Shown: one piece after another, positions 36,578-46,026 of the stretch
How positions within the stretch are numbered: the stretch's first letter is position 1
How the letters are laid out: the number at the start of each line of letters is the position of its first letter
Source of the DNA: Brachymonas denitrificans
GTDB taxonomy: Bacteria > Pseudomonadota > Gammaproteobacteria > Burkholderiales > Burkholderiaceae_C
Assembly (NCBI RefSeq): GCF_907163135.1
Contig: NZ_CAJQUA010000001.1
Location: forward strand, 139,001-203,000
Reading direction: 5' to 3'
DNA: 64,000 nucleotides
The notes under the pieces: model-generated
The model's input: only the letters and a program-made list of their open reading frames with translations
Databases searched by the model: none
What the model was told of the DNA's origin: nothing
Program-made: the position numbers and the translations under genes

Positions 36578-37993
36578 TCAGGTCGCCACCGCATACGGCG
36601 CAAACCGGCTGTCGTTTTCATTCACATCCAGCGGCCGCCCGGTGAAGGGGAATGCGCGCTGCGGGCAGGCGGCGCGTTCGCACACCTTGCAGCCCATGCC
36701 GATCGGGGTGGCGACGTCGGGGTCTTTCAGGTCCAGCCCTTTGGCATAGACGAGGCGGCCGGCGTGGCGCACGTCGCAGCCGAGGCCGATGGAGAAGGTC
36801 TTGCTGGGAGCGCCGAAGCCGCCTTCGCTGTGGGTGACGGTGCGGGCAATCCAGAGGTAGGTGCGGCCGTCGGGCATGCGGGCAAGTTGGCGCTGTATCT
36901 CGCCCGGCTTGGCAAAGGCTTCGTACACGTTCCACAGCGGGCAGGTGCCGCCGGTTTTGGAGAAGTGGAAGTGCGTGGCGGACTGGCGCTTGGAGATGTT
37001 GCCGGCACGGTCCACGCGGATGAAGAAGAAGGGCACGCCCGGCATCTGCGGACGCTGCAGTGTGGACAGGCGGTGGCACACGGTTTCGAAGCCCACGCCG
37101 AAGCGCTGCGCCAGCAGGTCGATGTCGTAGCGCAGGGCTTCGGCACTCTGCAGGAACAGGCGGTAGGGCAGCAGCAGCGCGCCCGCCAGGTAGTTGGCCA
37201 GGCCCAGGCGCAGCAGCAGGGATGCATCGTGGTCCAGCGCGGCGGCGCAGACGATGGTGTCGATGTCGGCGGTGTGTTCCAGCAGGGCGAGCTGGGTGGC
37301 CAGCTGGAAGGCGCGCTGCGCCGGGGCGAGCTGGCCAGAGAGCTGCAGCACATGTGCCTGCGCATCGAAGTGGCGCAGCGAGCCTTGCGTGGCGGCGCTG
37401 GTGAGCGTGACATGCACGCCATGCCGCTCGCGCAGACGGGTGGCAAGCCAGTCGGCCAGGGCGCCGCCATGGGCACGGGCTTCGTCGGCCAGGGTTTCGG
37501 CGGCGATATCCAGTGTGTGGAAGTAGTTGCGGTGCGTGAAGAACACGTCGCGCACCGCTTCGTAGGGCATGGGGCGGGTGGCCGGGGAGGGGCCGCGCAC
37601 GTCGCCCAGGCCGGCGGCGAGTGCCTCTTGCCGCTGCAGGTCTTCCAGGTGGCGGCGCTGTAGGGCGAGCAGGATGCGGCCGATTTTCGGCAGCTTGGCG
37701 GCGACTTCGCGCAGCTCGGCCTGGTCGACGGTTTCGCCAGCGGGGTTTTCGGCCAGGGCATCCTGCAGCTGGGCGACGAAGCGCGCCTCTTCATCCTCGG
37801 AGAACTGCTGGATGTCCACATCGAGCACGCGGTGGATCTTGAGCAGCACGGAGGCGGTGAGCGGGCGCTGGTCCTGCTCGAGCTGGTTGAGGTAGCTGGG
37901 CGACAGGCCGAGCGCCTGTGCCATGGCGACCTGCGTCATGCCGCGTTCGGCGCGCAGGCTGCGCAGGCGCACGCCCATGAAAGTCTTTCGCAT
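36578..37993 (-). CDS. ScfR/RamB-like regulator of short-chain acyl metabolism
   Basis: 471 residues from ATG 37993 (AAGGAA upstream; an in-frame TTG at 38050 is less likely). An XRE helix-turn-helix at residues about 5-60 (VRLRSLRAERGMTQVAMAQA, LSPSYLNQLEQDQRPL) is followed by an IrrE/ImmA-like region and a C-terminal domain with cysteines (GCKVCERAACPQRAFPF) seen in the short-chain fatty acyl regulator family, which includes actinobacterial RamB and controls acetate or propionate genes. It is divergent from the methylcitrate operon, so regulation of propionate use is a strong inference. Confidence 0.9.
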   Translation of the reverse strand: MRKTFMGVRLRSLRAERGMTQVAMAQALGLSPSYLNQLEQDQRPLTASVLLKIHRVLDVDIQQFSEDEEARFVAQLQDALAENPAGETVDQAELREVAAKLPKIGRILLALQRRHLEDLQRQEALAAGLGDVRGPSPATRPMPYEAVRDVFFTHRNYFHTLDIAAETLADEARAHGGALADWLATRLRERHGVHVTLTSAATQGSLRHFDAQAHVLQLSGQLAPAQRAFQLATQLALLEHTADIDTIVCAAALDHDASLLLRLGLANYLAGALLLPYRLFLQSAEALRYDIDLLAQRFGVGFETVCHRLSTLQRPQMPGVPFFFIRVDRAGNISKRQSATHFHFSKTGGTCPLWNVYEAFAKPGEIQRQLARMPDGRTYLWIARTVTHSEGGFGAPSKTFSIGLGCDVRHAGRLVYAKGLDLKDPDVATPIGMGCKVCERAACPQRAFPFTGRPLDVNENDSRFAPYAVAT

Positions 37994-38015
37994 CGGGGTT
38001 CCTTGCAAGCGGATT

Positions 38016-38030
38016 CGCAAAATTTGCAAA
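38016..38030. promoter_or_regulatory. Candidate ScfR/RamB-like site
   Basis: CGCAAAATTTGCAAA contains TTTGCAAA, the core of the RamB consensus known from Corynebacterium, in the gap just upstream of the regulator gene. Tentative assignment by similarity. Confidence 0.4.
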
Positions 38031-38033
38031 ACA

Positions 38034-38059
38034 GGCGAATTTATTGGCAACCATTCGCC
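38034..38059. promoter_or_regulatory. Inverted repeat in scfR-prp intergenic region
   Basis: Perfect 7-bp arms GGCGAAT / ATTCGCC with a 12-bp spacer, centred in the 112-bp gap between the divergent regulator and the thioesterase gene. Placement suits an operator serving both directions. Confidence 0.5.
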
Positions 38060-38105
38060 AATTCAGGGCTTATTTTGCAGCAGAGGATTGCGTACATTGC
38101 GAATT

Positions 38106-38501
38106 ATGCGACATCCCCAAGCCACTACCGAAATGACCGAAATCGTGTTCCCCGAGCACGCCAACCACTACGGCACGCTGTTCGGCGGCAATGCCCTGCA
38201 GATGCTGGCCAAGGCGGCCTTCGTCGCGGCACGGCAATGCGCGCAGGCCAATGTCGTGATGGCGGCGGTAAGCGGCGTGGAGTTCCTGGCGCCCGTGCCG
38301 CAGGGCAGCGTGCTGCATCTGCGTGCCTGGGTCAGCCGCATGGGGCGCAGTTCGCTCACCGTGTGCGTGCATGGCGTGATCAGCCGGCCCGCCCTGGCTG
38401 AGGAACTGGCGCTCAAGGGGGTGTTCGAGATGGTGGCGGTGGACGGCAAGGGTCGTCCGCAGCCCATGGCAACGCGTTACATCAATCAGGAGACAACATG
38501 A
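38106..38501 (+). CDS. Hot-dog acyl-CoA thioesterase, YciA-like
   Basis: 131 residues from ATG 38106; a later ATG at 38133 is possible. YciA/BFIT-type signature [19 protein letters not shown] with the catalytic Asp position replaced by Asn (GGNALQ), as is common in this family. Hydrolyses acyl-CoAs, possibly propionyl-CoA or a methylcitrate intermediate ester to recover CoA. Its stop overlaps prpC (ATGA), so it is the first gene of the methylcitrate operon. Confidence 0.88.
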   Translation: MRHPQATTEMTEIVFPEHANHYGTLFGGNALQMLAKAAFVAARQCAQANVVMAAVSGVEFLAPVPQGSVLHLRAWVSRMGRSSLTVCVHGVISRPALAEELALKGVFEMVAVDGKGRPQPMATRYINQETT

Positions 38502-39673
38502 GAACTGACGCAACGATCGCCGCACCGGCAACGGTGGCTGCGCCCAAGGCCAAGAAATCCGTGGCGCTGTCGGGAGTGGCGGCCGGCAATACGGCGCTGT
38601 GCACGGTCGGCCGCAGCGGCAACGATCTGCACTATCGCGGCTACGACATTCTGGACATGGCCGAGGTGTGCGAGTTCGAGGAGGTCGCGCATCTGCTGGT
38701 GCATGGCAAGCTGCCGACGCGGGCCGAACTGAAGGCCTACAAGGCCAAGCTCAAGGCCATGCGCGGGCTGCCGGCCAGCGTGAAGGAGGCACTGGAAAAG
38801 CTGCCGGCAAGTGCGCATCCGATGGATGTGATGCGCACCGGCGTGTCGGCGCTGGGCTGCGTGCTGCCGGAGAAGGATGACCACAATATTCCCGGCGCCC
38901 GCGATATTGCCGACCGCCTGATGGCATCGCTCGGCTCCATGCTGCTGTACTGGTACCACTGGAGCACGCAGGGCAAGCGCATCGAGGTGGAGACGGATGA
39001 CGACTCCATTGGCGGCCACTTCCTGCATCTGCTGCATGGCGAAGCTCCGCCGGAAAGCTGGGTGCGTGCCATGCACACCTCGCTCAACCTGTACGCCGAG
39101 CACGAGTTCAACGCCAGCACCTTCACGGCACGCGTGATTGCCGGTACCGGCAGCGACATGTACTCGTCGATTGCCGGCGCCATTGGTGCGCTGCGCGGTC
39201 CGAAGCATGGCGGCGCCAACGAGGTGGCGTTCGAGATCCAGAAGCGCTACGACAATCCGGATCAGGCCGAGGCCGATATCCGCGCCCGCGTGGAGCGCAA
39301 GGAAGTGGTGATCGGTTTTGGTCACCCGGTCTACACCCTCAGCGATCCACGCAATGTGGTGATCAAGGGCGTGGCCAGGGCGCTGTCGGAAGAGGCCGGC
39401 TCGACCAAGATGTATGACATTGCCGAGCGCCTGGAGTCGGTGATGTGGGAAGTCAAGAAGATGTTTCCCAACCTGGACTGGTTCAGCGCGGTGAGCTACC
39501 ACATGATGGGCGTGCCCACCGCCATGTTCACGCCGCTGTTCGTGATCGCGCGCACCAGCGGCTGGGCGGCGCACGTGATCGAGCAGCGCGTGGACAACAA
39601 GATCATCCGCCCCAGTGCCAACTACACGGGCCCGGAAGACCAGCGCTTTGTGCCGATCGAGGCGCGGGGCTGA
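38498..39673 (+). CDS. prpC: 2-methylcitrate synthase
   Basis: 391 residues, citrate-synthase fold. Joins propionyl-CoA and oxaloacetate. Catalytic residues in [16 protein letters not shown] (His) and [15 protein letters not shown] (His/Arg) and the Asp in [14 protein letters not shown] are conserved. The start context ([20 protein letters not shown]) matches PrpC rather than GltA. Coupled by overlap with the thioesterase gene. Confidence 0.96.
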   Translation: MRTDATIAAPATVAAPKAKKSVALSGVAAGNTALCTVGRSGNDLHYRGYDILDMAEVCEFEEVAHLLVHGKLPTRAELKAYKAKLKAMRGLPASVKEALEKLPASAHPMDVMRTGVSALGCVLPEKDDHNIPGARDIADRLMASLGSMLLYWYHWSTQGKRIEVETDDDSIGGHFLHLLHGEAPPESWVRAMHTSLNLYAEHEFNASTFTARVIAGTGSDMYSSIAGAIGALRGPKHGGANEVAFEIQKRYDNPDQAEADIRARVERKEVVIGFGHPVYTLSDPRNVVIKGVARALSEEAGSTKMYDIAERLESVMWEVKKMFPNLDWFSAVSYHMMGVPTAMFTPLFVIARTSGWAAHVIEQRVDNKIIRPSANYTGPEDQRFVPIEARG

Positions 39674-39716
39674 GGTTCTTGCCGAACCCTGTCGCGTAGT
39701 TTTGTTTTGATCCACC

Positions 39717-39743
39717 GGCAAGGCGCTGTGTGCAGGCCTTGCC
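39717..39743 (+). other. Hairpin between prpC and acnD
   Basis: 8-bp perfect stem GGCAAGGC / GCCTTGCC with an 11-base loop in the 146-bp gap. No T-run, so it may be a processing or stability element tuning expression within the operon. Confidence 0.4.
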
Positions 39744-39819
39744 CGGTATGCTGCCTGCTTCTGCTGCCGGCCTCGCCCAGGCTGGTGGATGGCGCAAGGC
39801 GGCGAACCTGCATCCTCCC

Positions 39820-42450
39820 ATGAATACTGAATACAAAAAACCCCTTCCCGGTACGGCGCTGAGCTACTTTGATGCGCGTGCCGCCGTGGAGCAATTGCAG
39901 CCTGGCGCCTGGGACACTCTGCCGTACACCGCACGCGTGCATGCGGAAAACATCGTGCGCAAGGCGGATCCGGCCATCGTGGACGACAGCCTGCGCCAGC
40001 TGATCGAGCGCCGCCGCGACCGGGATTTTCCGTGGTACCCGGTGCGCGTGGTGTGTCACGACATTCTGGGCCAGACCGCGCTGGTGGATTTGGCCGGTCT
40101 GCGCGATGCCATTGCCAAGGAGGGAGGCGATCCGGCCGCCGTCAACCCGGTGGTGCCGGTGCAGCTGATCGTGGACCATTCGCTGGCGGTGGAGTGTGGC
40201 GGCCATGTGCCGGACGCATTCGCCAAAAACCGCGCCATCGAGGATCGCCGCAACGAAGACCGCTTTCACTTCATTGATTGGACGAAAAAGGCATTTGCCA
40301 ATGTCGATGTGATCCCGGCCGGGAACGGTATCATGCACCAGATCAATCTGGAAAAGATGTCGCCCGTGGTGTATGTGCAGGACGGGGTGGCTTTTCCCGA
40401 TACCTGCGTCGGTACCGACAGCCACACGCCGCACGTGGACGCGCTGGGCGTGATTGCAGTGGGCGTGGGCGGACTGGAGGCCGAGAACGTGATGCTGGGC
40501 CGCGCTTCCTGGATGCGCCTGCCCGATATCGTCGGCGTGGAGCTGACCGGCCGCCGCCAGCCGGGCATTACCGCGACCGATGTGGTGCTGGCGCTGACCG
40601 AATTCCTGCGCCAGGAAAAAGTGGTGGGTGCCTACCTCGAATTCTACGGCGAGGGTGCGCGCAGTCTGACGATTGGCGACCGCGCCACCATTTCCAATAT
40701 GTGCCCCGAATACGGTGCCACCGCTGCGCTGTTTGCCATCGACGAACAGACGCTGGACTATCTGCGCCTGACCGGCCGCGAGCCCGAGCAGGTGCAGCTG
40801 GTGGAAACGTATGCGCGCCAGGCCGGCTTCTGGGCCGATACGCTGGCCAATGTGCAATACGAACGCGTACTGCGCTTCGATCTCTCCACCGTGGTGCGCA
40901 ACATGGCCGGCCCGAGCAACCCGCACCGCCGCCTGCCGACCAGCGAACTGGTCAAGCGCGGCATTGCCGGGCCGATCAAGCTGGAGATGGCGCGGGCCGA
41001 AGAGGCCGAAGGCCTGCTGCCGGATGGCGCGGTCATCATTGCCGCGATTACCAGCTGTACCAATACCAGCAACCCGCGCAACGTGATTGCGGCGGCGCTG
41101 CTGGCACGCAATGCACATCGCCTCGGCCTGACGCGCAAGCCCTGGGTCAAGACCTCCCTCGCACCGGGTTCCAAAGCGGTCGAGCTATATCTGCAGGAAG
41201 CAGACCTGCTGGGGGACCTGGAGGCACTGGGCTTCGGCATTGTCGCGTTTGCCTGTACCACCTGCAATGGCATGAGCGGTGCGCTGGATCCCGAGATTCA
41301 GCAGGAAATCATCGATCGCGACCTCTACGCCACGGCGGTGCTGTCGGGCAACCGCAACTTTGATGGCCGCATCCATCCTTATGCCAGGCAGGCATTCCTG
41401 GCATCGCCGCCGCTGGTGGTGGCCTACGCAATTGCCGGCACCGTGCGCTTCGATATCGAGAACGACGTACTGGGTAGCGTGGATGGCAAGGACATTCGCC
41501 TGAAGGACATCTGGCCCAGCGATGCGGAGATCGACGCCGTGGTGGCGCAGGCCGTCAAGCCGGAGCAGTACCGCAAGGTCTATGAGCCGATGTTCGCCCT
41601 GCGCCAGGACGATGGTGAAACCGTGTCCCCGCAGTATGACTGGCGCCCACAATCGACCTACATCCGCCGCCCGCCCTACTGGGATGCGGAGGGCGTGGGC
41701 GCGCTGGCGGCCTACCCGCGCACGCTGGCCGGCATGCGCGCCCTGGCCGTGTTGCCGGACAACATCACTACCGACCATCTGTCGCCCTCCAACGCCATTC
41801 TGGCCGATTCGGCGGCGGGCCAATACCTGGCGAATATGGGTCTGCCCGAAGAGGACTTCAACAGCTACGCCACGCACCGCGGCGATCACCTGACCGCCAT
41901 GCGCGCCACTTTTGCCAACCCGACGCTCAAGAACGAGATGGTGCGCAATGCCGATGGCAGCGTGCGTGCCGGTTCGCTGGCGCGTATCGAGCCGGAAGGG
42001 CGGGTGGTGCGCATGTGGGAGGCGATCGAGACCTATCTGAACCGCCGCCAGCCGCTGATCATTGTTGCAGGGGCCGATTACGGCCAGGGCTCCAGCCGTG
42101 ACTGGGCCGCCAAGGGCGTGCGTCTGGCCGGAGTGGAAGTGGTGGTGGCCGAAGGCTTCGAGCGCATCCATCGCACCAACCTGATCGGCATGGGCGTGCT
42201 GCCGCTGGAATTCCAGCCCGGCACCACGCGCCTGACGCTGAAGCTGGACGGCAGCGAGCAGTACGATGTGCTGGGCGAGCGCACGCCGCGCGCTACGCTG
42301 ACGCTGCGCATCACGCGCCGCAACGGCGATGTGCTGGAGGTGCCGGTCATCTGCCGTCTGGATACGGCCGAGGAAGTGTCGGTGTACGAGGCGGGCGGCG
42401 TGCTGCAGCGCTTTGCGCAGGACTTTCTTGCGCAGCAACAGGAGGCTTGA
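39820..42450 (+). CDS. acnD: Fe/S-dependent 2-methylcitrate dehydratase AcnD
   Basis: 876 residues from ATG 39820. Aconitase superfamily; iron-sulfur cysteines lie in ITSCTNTSNPR near residue 410 and in ACTTCNGMSG near 475-478. The swivel domain includes ADYGQGSSRDWAAKGVRL near residue 755. AcnD makes 2-methylaconitate isomer from 2-methylcitrate and needs PrpF, whose gene follows at once; this pair replaces the PrpD enzyme. Genuine aconitases share the fold, but the adjacent prpF and prpC fix the role. Confidence 0.95.
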   Translation: MNTEYKKPLPGTALSYFDARAAVEQLQPGAWDTLPYTARVHAENIVRKADPAIVDDSLRQLIERRRDRDFPWYPVRVVCHDILGQTALVDLAGLRDAIAKEGGDPAAVNPVVPVQLIVDHSLAVECGGHVPDAFAKNRAIEDRRNEDRFHFIDWTKKAFANVDVIPAGNGIMHQINLEKMSPVVYVQDGVAFPDTCVGTDSHTPHVDALGVIAVGVGGLEAENVMLGRASWMRLPDIVGVELTGRRQPGITATDVVLALTEFLRQEKVVGAYLEFYGEGARSLTIGDRATISNMCPEYGATAALFAIDEQTLDYLRLTGREPEQVQLVETYARQAGFWADTLANVQYERVLRFDLSTVVRNMAGPSNPHRRLPTSELVKRGIAGPIKLEMARAEEAEGLLPDGAVIIAAITSCTNTSNPRNVIAAALLARNAHRLGLTRKPWVKTSLAPGSKAVELYLQEADLLGDLEALGFGIVAFACTTCNGMSGALDPEIQQEIIDRDLYATAVLSGNRNFDGRIHPYARQAFLASPPLVVAYAIAGTVRFDIENDVLGSVDGKDIRLKDIWPSDAEIDAVVAQAVKPEQYRKVYEPMFALRQDDGETVSPQYDWRPQSTYIRRPPYWDAEGVGALAAYPRTLAGMRALAVLPDNITTDHLSPSNAILADSAAGQYLANMGLPEEDFNSYATHRGDHLTAMRATFANPTLKNEMVRNADGSVRAGSLARIEPEGRVVRMWEAIETYLNRRQPLIIVAGADYGQGSSRDWAAKGVRLAGVEVVVAEGFERIHRTNLIGMGVLPLEFQPGTTRLTLKLDGSEQYDVLGERTPRATLTLRITRRNGDVLEVPVICRLDTAEEVSVYEAGGVLQRFAQDFLAQQQEA

Positions 42451-42451
42451 G

Positions 42452-43636
42452 ATGGCATTCGCACCCCAGATCCGCATTCCCGGCACCTATATGCGCGGCG
42501 GTACCAGCAAGGGCGTATTCTTTCGCCTGCAGGACCTGCCGGCTGCTGCGCAGCAGCCCGGCGCGGCGCGTGACAAGCTGCTGCTGCGCGTGATCGGCAG
42601 TCCCGATCCGTACGGCAAGCAGATCGACGGCATGGGAGGCGCCACTTCGTCCACCTCCAAGACCGTGATTGTCAGCCGCAGCAGTCGTGCCGACCATGAT
42701 GTGGACTATCTGTTCGGCCAGGTGGCGATCGACCAGCCCTTTGTGGACTGGAGCGGCAACTGCGGCAATCTCTCCGCAGCAGTCGGGCCATTTGCCATTG
42801 CCAACGGACTGCTGGATGCGCAGCGGGTGCCGATGGACGGTATCTGCACGGTGCGCATCTGGCAGGCCAATATCGGCAAGACCATCGTCGCGCAGGTGCC
42901 CATGGCCAGCGGCCAGGTGCAGGAAACCGGCGATTTCGAGCTGGACGGCGTGACCTTTCCGGCGGCGGAGGTACGGCTGGAATTCGTCGATCCGGCCGAG
43001 GAGGGCGAGGGCGCCGCCATGTTCCCCACCGGCCATCTGGTCGATACGCTGGACGTGCCCGATATCGGCAGCCTGCCGGCCACGCTGATCAACGCCGGCA
43101 TTCCGACCGTATTCGTGAATGCGGCGGATATCGGCTACACCGGTACCGAGCTGCAGGAAGCCATCAATGGCGATGCGCAGGCGCTGGCCCGATTCGAGGC
43201 CATTCGTGCCGCGGGCGCGCTGCGCATGGGGCTGATCCGCAGCGTGGACGAAGCCGCGCAGCGCCAGCACACGCCCAAGGTGGCCTTTGTGGCTCCGCCG
43301 GCGGAGTACACCGCATCCAGCGGCAAGCCGGTGCAGGCGGGCGAGATCGACCTGCTGGTGCGGGCGCTGTCCATGGGCAAGCTGCACCACGCGATGATGG
43401 GCACGGCTGCCGTGGCCATTGGCACCGCCGCAGCGATCCCCGGCACGCTGGTCAACCAGGCCGCGGGTGGCGGCACGCGCCAGGCAGTGCGCTTTGGCCA
43501 TCCTTCCGGCACGCTGCGCGTGGGCGCAGAAGCCATCGAGGAGCAAGGGCAGTGGCGCGTGTCCAAGGCGCTGATGAGCCGCAGTGCCCGCGTGTTGATG
43601 GAAGGCATGGTGTATGTGCCGGCCGACAGTTTTTAA
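42452..43636 (+). CDS. prpF: 2-methylaconitate cis-trans isomerase PrpF
   Basis: 394 residues, diaminopimelate-epimerase-like fold. The N-terminus IPGTYMRGGTSKGVFFRLQDLP and DWSGNCGNLSAAVGPFAI are typical PrpF motifs. Isomerises the AcnD product to the form that aconitase hydrates to 2-methylisocitrate. Starts 1 bp past the acnD stop. Confidence 0.95.
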   Translation: MAFAPQIRIPGTYMRGGTSKGVFFRLQDLPAAAQQPGAARDKLLLRVIGSPDPYGKQIDGMGGATSSTSKTVIVSRSSRADHDVDYLFGQVAIDQPFVDWSGNCGNLSAAVGPFAIANGLLDAQRVPMDGICTVRIWQANIGKTIVAQVPMASGQVQETGDFELDGVTFPAAEVRLEFVDPAEEGEGAAMFPTGHLVDTLDVPDIGSLPATLINAGIPTVFVNAADIGYTGTELQEAINGDAQALARFEAIRAAGALRMGLIRSVDEAAQRQHTPKVAFVAPPAEYTASSGKPVQAGEIDLLVRALSMGKLHHAMMGTAAVAIGTAAAIPGTLVNQAAGGGTRQAVRFGHPSGTLRVGAEAIEEQGQWRVSKALMSRSARVLMEGMVYVPADSF

Positions 43637-43666
43637 GTCGAAGAAAAGAATCAGGAGAACAGCCCT

Positions 43667-44527
43667 ATGACCCCCCGTCAGCAACTCAAGGCCCTGGCCG
43701 AAGCGCGCCGTGGCGTGCTTGTGCCCGGCGCATTCAACGCCCTTTCTGCCAAGGTGATCGAGGATCTGGGCTTCGAGGCCATCTACATCACCGGCGCCGG
43801 CGTGACCAACATGTGGTTTGCCATGCCCGATCAGGGGTTCATGGGCCTGCATGAAATCGCCGACCATACCGCGCGCATTCGCGATGCCGTCAACCTGCCG
43901 TTGATCGTCGATGCCGATACCGGCTTTGGCAATGCGTTGAATGTGTACCACACGGTGCGCACGCTGGAACGGGCCGGTGCCGACTGCATCCAGCTGGAAG
44001 ACCAGGTGGCACCCAAGCGCTGCGGCCATTTTTCCGGCAAGGAGGTGATCTCCACCGAAGAGGCCGTGAGCAAGATCAAGGCCGCTGCCGATGCGCGCCG
44101 CGACAGTGATCTGCTCATCATGGCGCGTACCGATGCGGCGGCCGTGCATGGCTTCGAAGCGGCCGTGGAGCGGGCGCAGCGCTTTGCCGAAGCCGGTGCC
44201 GACATCCTGTTCGTCGAAGCCGTGACCACGGCCGACGAGATCCGCGCGCTGCCGCAGCGCCTGGACAAGCCCCAGCTGATGAACATGGTGATCGGCGGCA
44301 AGACGCCGATCTTCAACGCCACCGAGCTGGGCGAGCTCGGCTATGGCCTGGTGCTGTATGCCAACGCCGCGCTGCAGGGTGCTGTGGCCGGCATGCAGAA
44401 GGCGCTTGTGGTGCTGCGCGACGAGAAGGAAGTGCAGGAGTCCAGCGGCCTGGTGGCGCCGTTTGCCGAGCGTCAGCGCCTGGTGGGCAAGCCGGAATGG
44501 GACGCCCTGGAACAGCGCTACCGCTGA
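43667..44527 (+). CDS. prpB: 2-methylisocitrate lyase
   Basis: 286 residues, isocitrate-lyase superfamily. Splits 2-methylisocitrate to pyruvate and succinate. The catalytic loop PKRCGHFSGKE contains Cys-Gly-His near residue 123; metal ligands are in VDADTGFGNALNV and LEDQVAPK. Overlaps family-wide with carboxyphosphonoenolpyruvate mutases, but KRCGH and the prp context settle it. Last enzyme in the operon. Confidence 0.95.
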   Translation: MTPRQQLKALAEARRGVLVPGAFNALSAKVIEDLGFEAIYITGAGVTNMWFAMPDQGFMGLHEIADHTARIRDAVNLPLIVDADTGFGNALNVYHTVRTLERAGADCIQLEDQVAPKRCGHFSGKEVISTEEAVSKIKAAADARRDSDLLIMARTDAAAVHGFEAAVERAQRFAEAGADILFVEAVTTADEIRALPQRLDKPQLMNMVIGGKTPIFNATELGELGYGLVLYANAALQGAVAGMQKALVVLRDEKEVQESSGLVAPFAERQRLVGKPEWDALEQRYR

Positions 44528-44548
44528 GGCCGGGAGGGAGGCGGTAGC

Positions 44549-45016
44549 GTGTTGCAAGTGCCGGAAACCCTGCGGCTGGATGGCGCGGCGCGTGGCATGC
44601 TGCCACCCGCTCGGGCCCTGTGCGATCGCCTGGTGGACGACCTGCGCCAGCGCGTGCTCCGCCACGAGTTTGCGCCCGGCCAGGCCATGGATGAACGCTC
44701 GCTGGTGGAGGAGTACGGCATCAGCCGCACACCGGTGCGCGAAGCGCTGAAGCGTCTGCAGTACGAGGGCCTGCTGGTTGCGCGGCCGCATTACGGCATG
44801 CATGTGGCGGTGATCAGCGCCGAGGAACGACGCGAGGCGGAGCGGCTGTATCGCCTGTTGCATACGCAGGCACGGCGTACCCCGCCTGCGCAACGGGAGG
44901 CTTCCCTGTTGGGACATATGCTGGCCCTGGCGGAGGGACGTCTGCGCCTGGCCTACGGCCCCGCCTTCGAGCAGCGCATGGCGGCTAAAGCAGGCGCACG
45001 CCAGCGAGCTGCATGA
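44549..45016 (+). CDS. Short GntR-family regulator
   Basis: 155 residues from GTG 44549 (GGGAGGGAGG upstream). The winged helix at about 25-90 (SLVEEYGISRTPVREALKRL, EGLLVARPHYGMHV) is complete. The usual 150-residue FCD effector domain is mostly missing; only about 65 residues of helix remain (AERLYRLLHTQARRT onward). It follows prpB by 21 bp and so is probably the last gene of the prp operon. Its 3' end overlaps the convergent metR gene by 32 bp. It may act as a helper or as a remnant. Confidence 0.82.
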   Translation: MLQVPETLRLDGAARGMLPPARALCDRLVDDLRQRVLRHEFAPGQAMDERSLVEEYGISRTPVREALKRLQYEGLLVARPHYGMHVAVISAEERREAERLYRLLHTQARRTPPAQREASLLGHMLALAEGRLRLAYGPAFEQRMAAKAGARQRAA

Positions 45017-45920
45017 AACAGGTCTCGCGCGTGGTGTGTACGAAATCCGGCAGCCAGGCCTGTCCGGCCAGATCGGCGCGGCAGGCGAGGAACAGCTGGC
45101 CCGTCAGTCCTTGCGCGCCGATGGGACGTGCGGTGACGTAGCCGCGATCCAAGTAGGACTGCACGGCCCAGCGCGGCAGGGCTGCAATGCCGCGGCCGCT
45201 TGCCACCAGTTGCAGCATGGCGGCGGTCAGTTCGGTGGTGCGCCGCTGCGCCGGCTGGATGCCGGCCGGCAGCAGCACCTGTCGCATCAGGTCCAGCATG
45301 TCATCGGGCACCGGATAGGAGATCAGTGTCTGGTCGGCAAAGTCTTCAGCCTGCAGAAAGGGCCTGGCTGCCAGTGGATGGGTGTTGGCCAGCAGCGCGA
45401 CGATGTCATAGGAAAACAGCGGGTGGAACTGCACGCCGCTGTCGGCATCCTGCGCATCCATCTCCGACACCACGGCCACTTCGGCGCGCTCCTGCAGCAG
45501 CAGCGCCACCGGGTCGGGATGAAAGCCCGAGACGATATCCAGTTCCACTTCGGGCCAGGCGGTGCGGAAGGCGTCCATCACCGGCATCAGCCAGTCGAAG
45601 CAGGTATGGCATTCGACCACGATGCGCAACTGCCCGGCACCGCCGCACACCAGGCGCGCCACATCGCGCTCGGCGGCGTCGATTTGCGGCAGCACGGCAT
45701 CCGCCAGTTGCAGCAGGCGCTGCCCGGTAGCGGAAAAGCGCGGCGGCACCGATTTGCGCTCGAACAGCGGTGTGCCATAGCGGTCTTCCAGCAGCTTGAT
45801 CTGGTGCGACAGGGCTGACTGGGTCAGGTGCAGCCACTGGGCGGCGCGCACCAGGCTGCCCGCATCCCGCAGGGCGGACAGGGTGCGCAGGTGACGAATC
45901 TCGAGCGGGGACTGGATCAT
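44985..45920 (-). CDS. metR: MetR, LysR-type regulator of methionine synthesis
   Basis: 311 residues. Helix-turn-helix at about 7-65 (LRTLSALRDAGSLVRAAQWL); the effector domain contains VVECHTCFDWLMPVMDAF, typical of MetR which senses homocysteine. Divergent from metE across a 106-bp gap, the classical metR-metE arrangement. A partial MetR site TGAA-N5-TGCA is at 45999-46011. Confidence 0.94.
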   Translation of the reverse strand: MIQSPLEIRHLRTLSALRDAGSLVRAAQWLHLTQSALSHQIKLLEDRYGTPLFERKSVPPRFSATGQRLLQLADAVLPQIDAAERDVARLVCGGAGQLRIVVECHTCFDWLMPVMDAFRTAWPEVELDIVSGFHPDPVALLLQERAEVAVVSEMDAQDADSGVQFHPLFSYDIVALLANTHPLAARPFLQAEDFADQTLISYPVPDDMLDLMRQVLLPAGIQPAQRRTTELTAAMLQLVASGRGIAALPRWAVQSYLDRGYVTARPIGAQGLTGQLFLACRADLAGQAWLPDFVHTTRETCFMQLAGVRLL

Positions 45921-45998
45921 GAGAATGACTAATAGTGAGGGGCAAAAAGTTTCGTTTGATTCATTTATTAATAAAACTCATCATAGCGCATCTGATTT

Positions 45999-46011
45999 TG
46001 AAATTTGTGCA
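45999..46011. promoter_or_regulatory. Possible MetR half-site
   Basis: TGAAATTTGTGCA matches TGAA-N5-TTCA at seven of eight positions, 16 bp before the metE start. Weak; a second, better site may exist elsewhere in the gap. Confidence 0.3.
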
Positions 46012-46026
46012 TACAAGGAGTGAGCA

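Noticed and set aside
45921-46026. Cobalamin or SAM riboswitch before metE
   Set aside because: The gap is 106 bp, shared with metR, and has no riboswitch-like conserved core.
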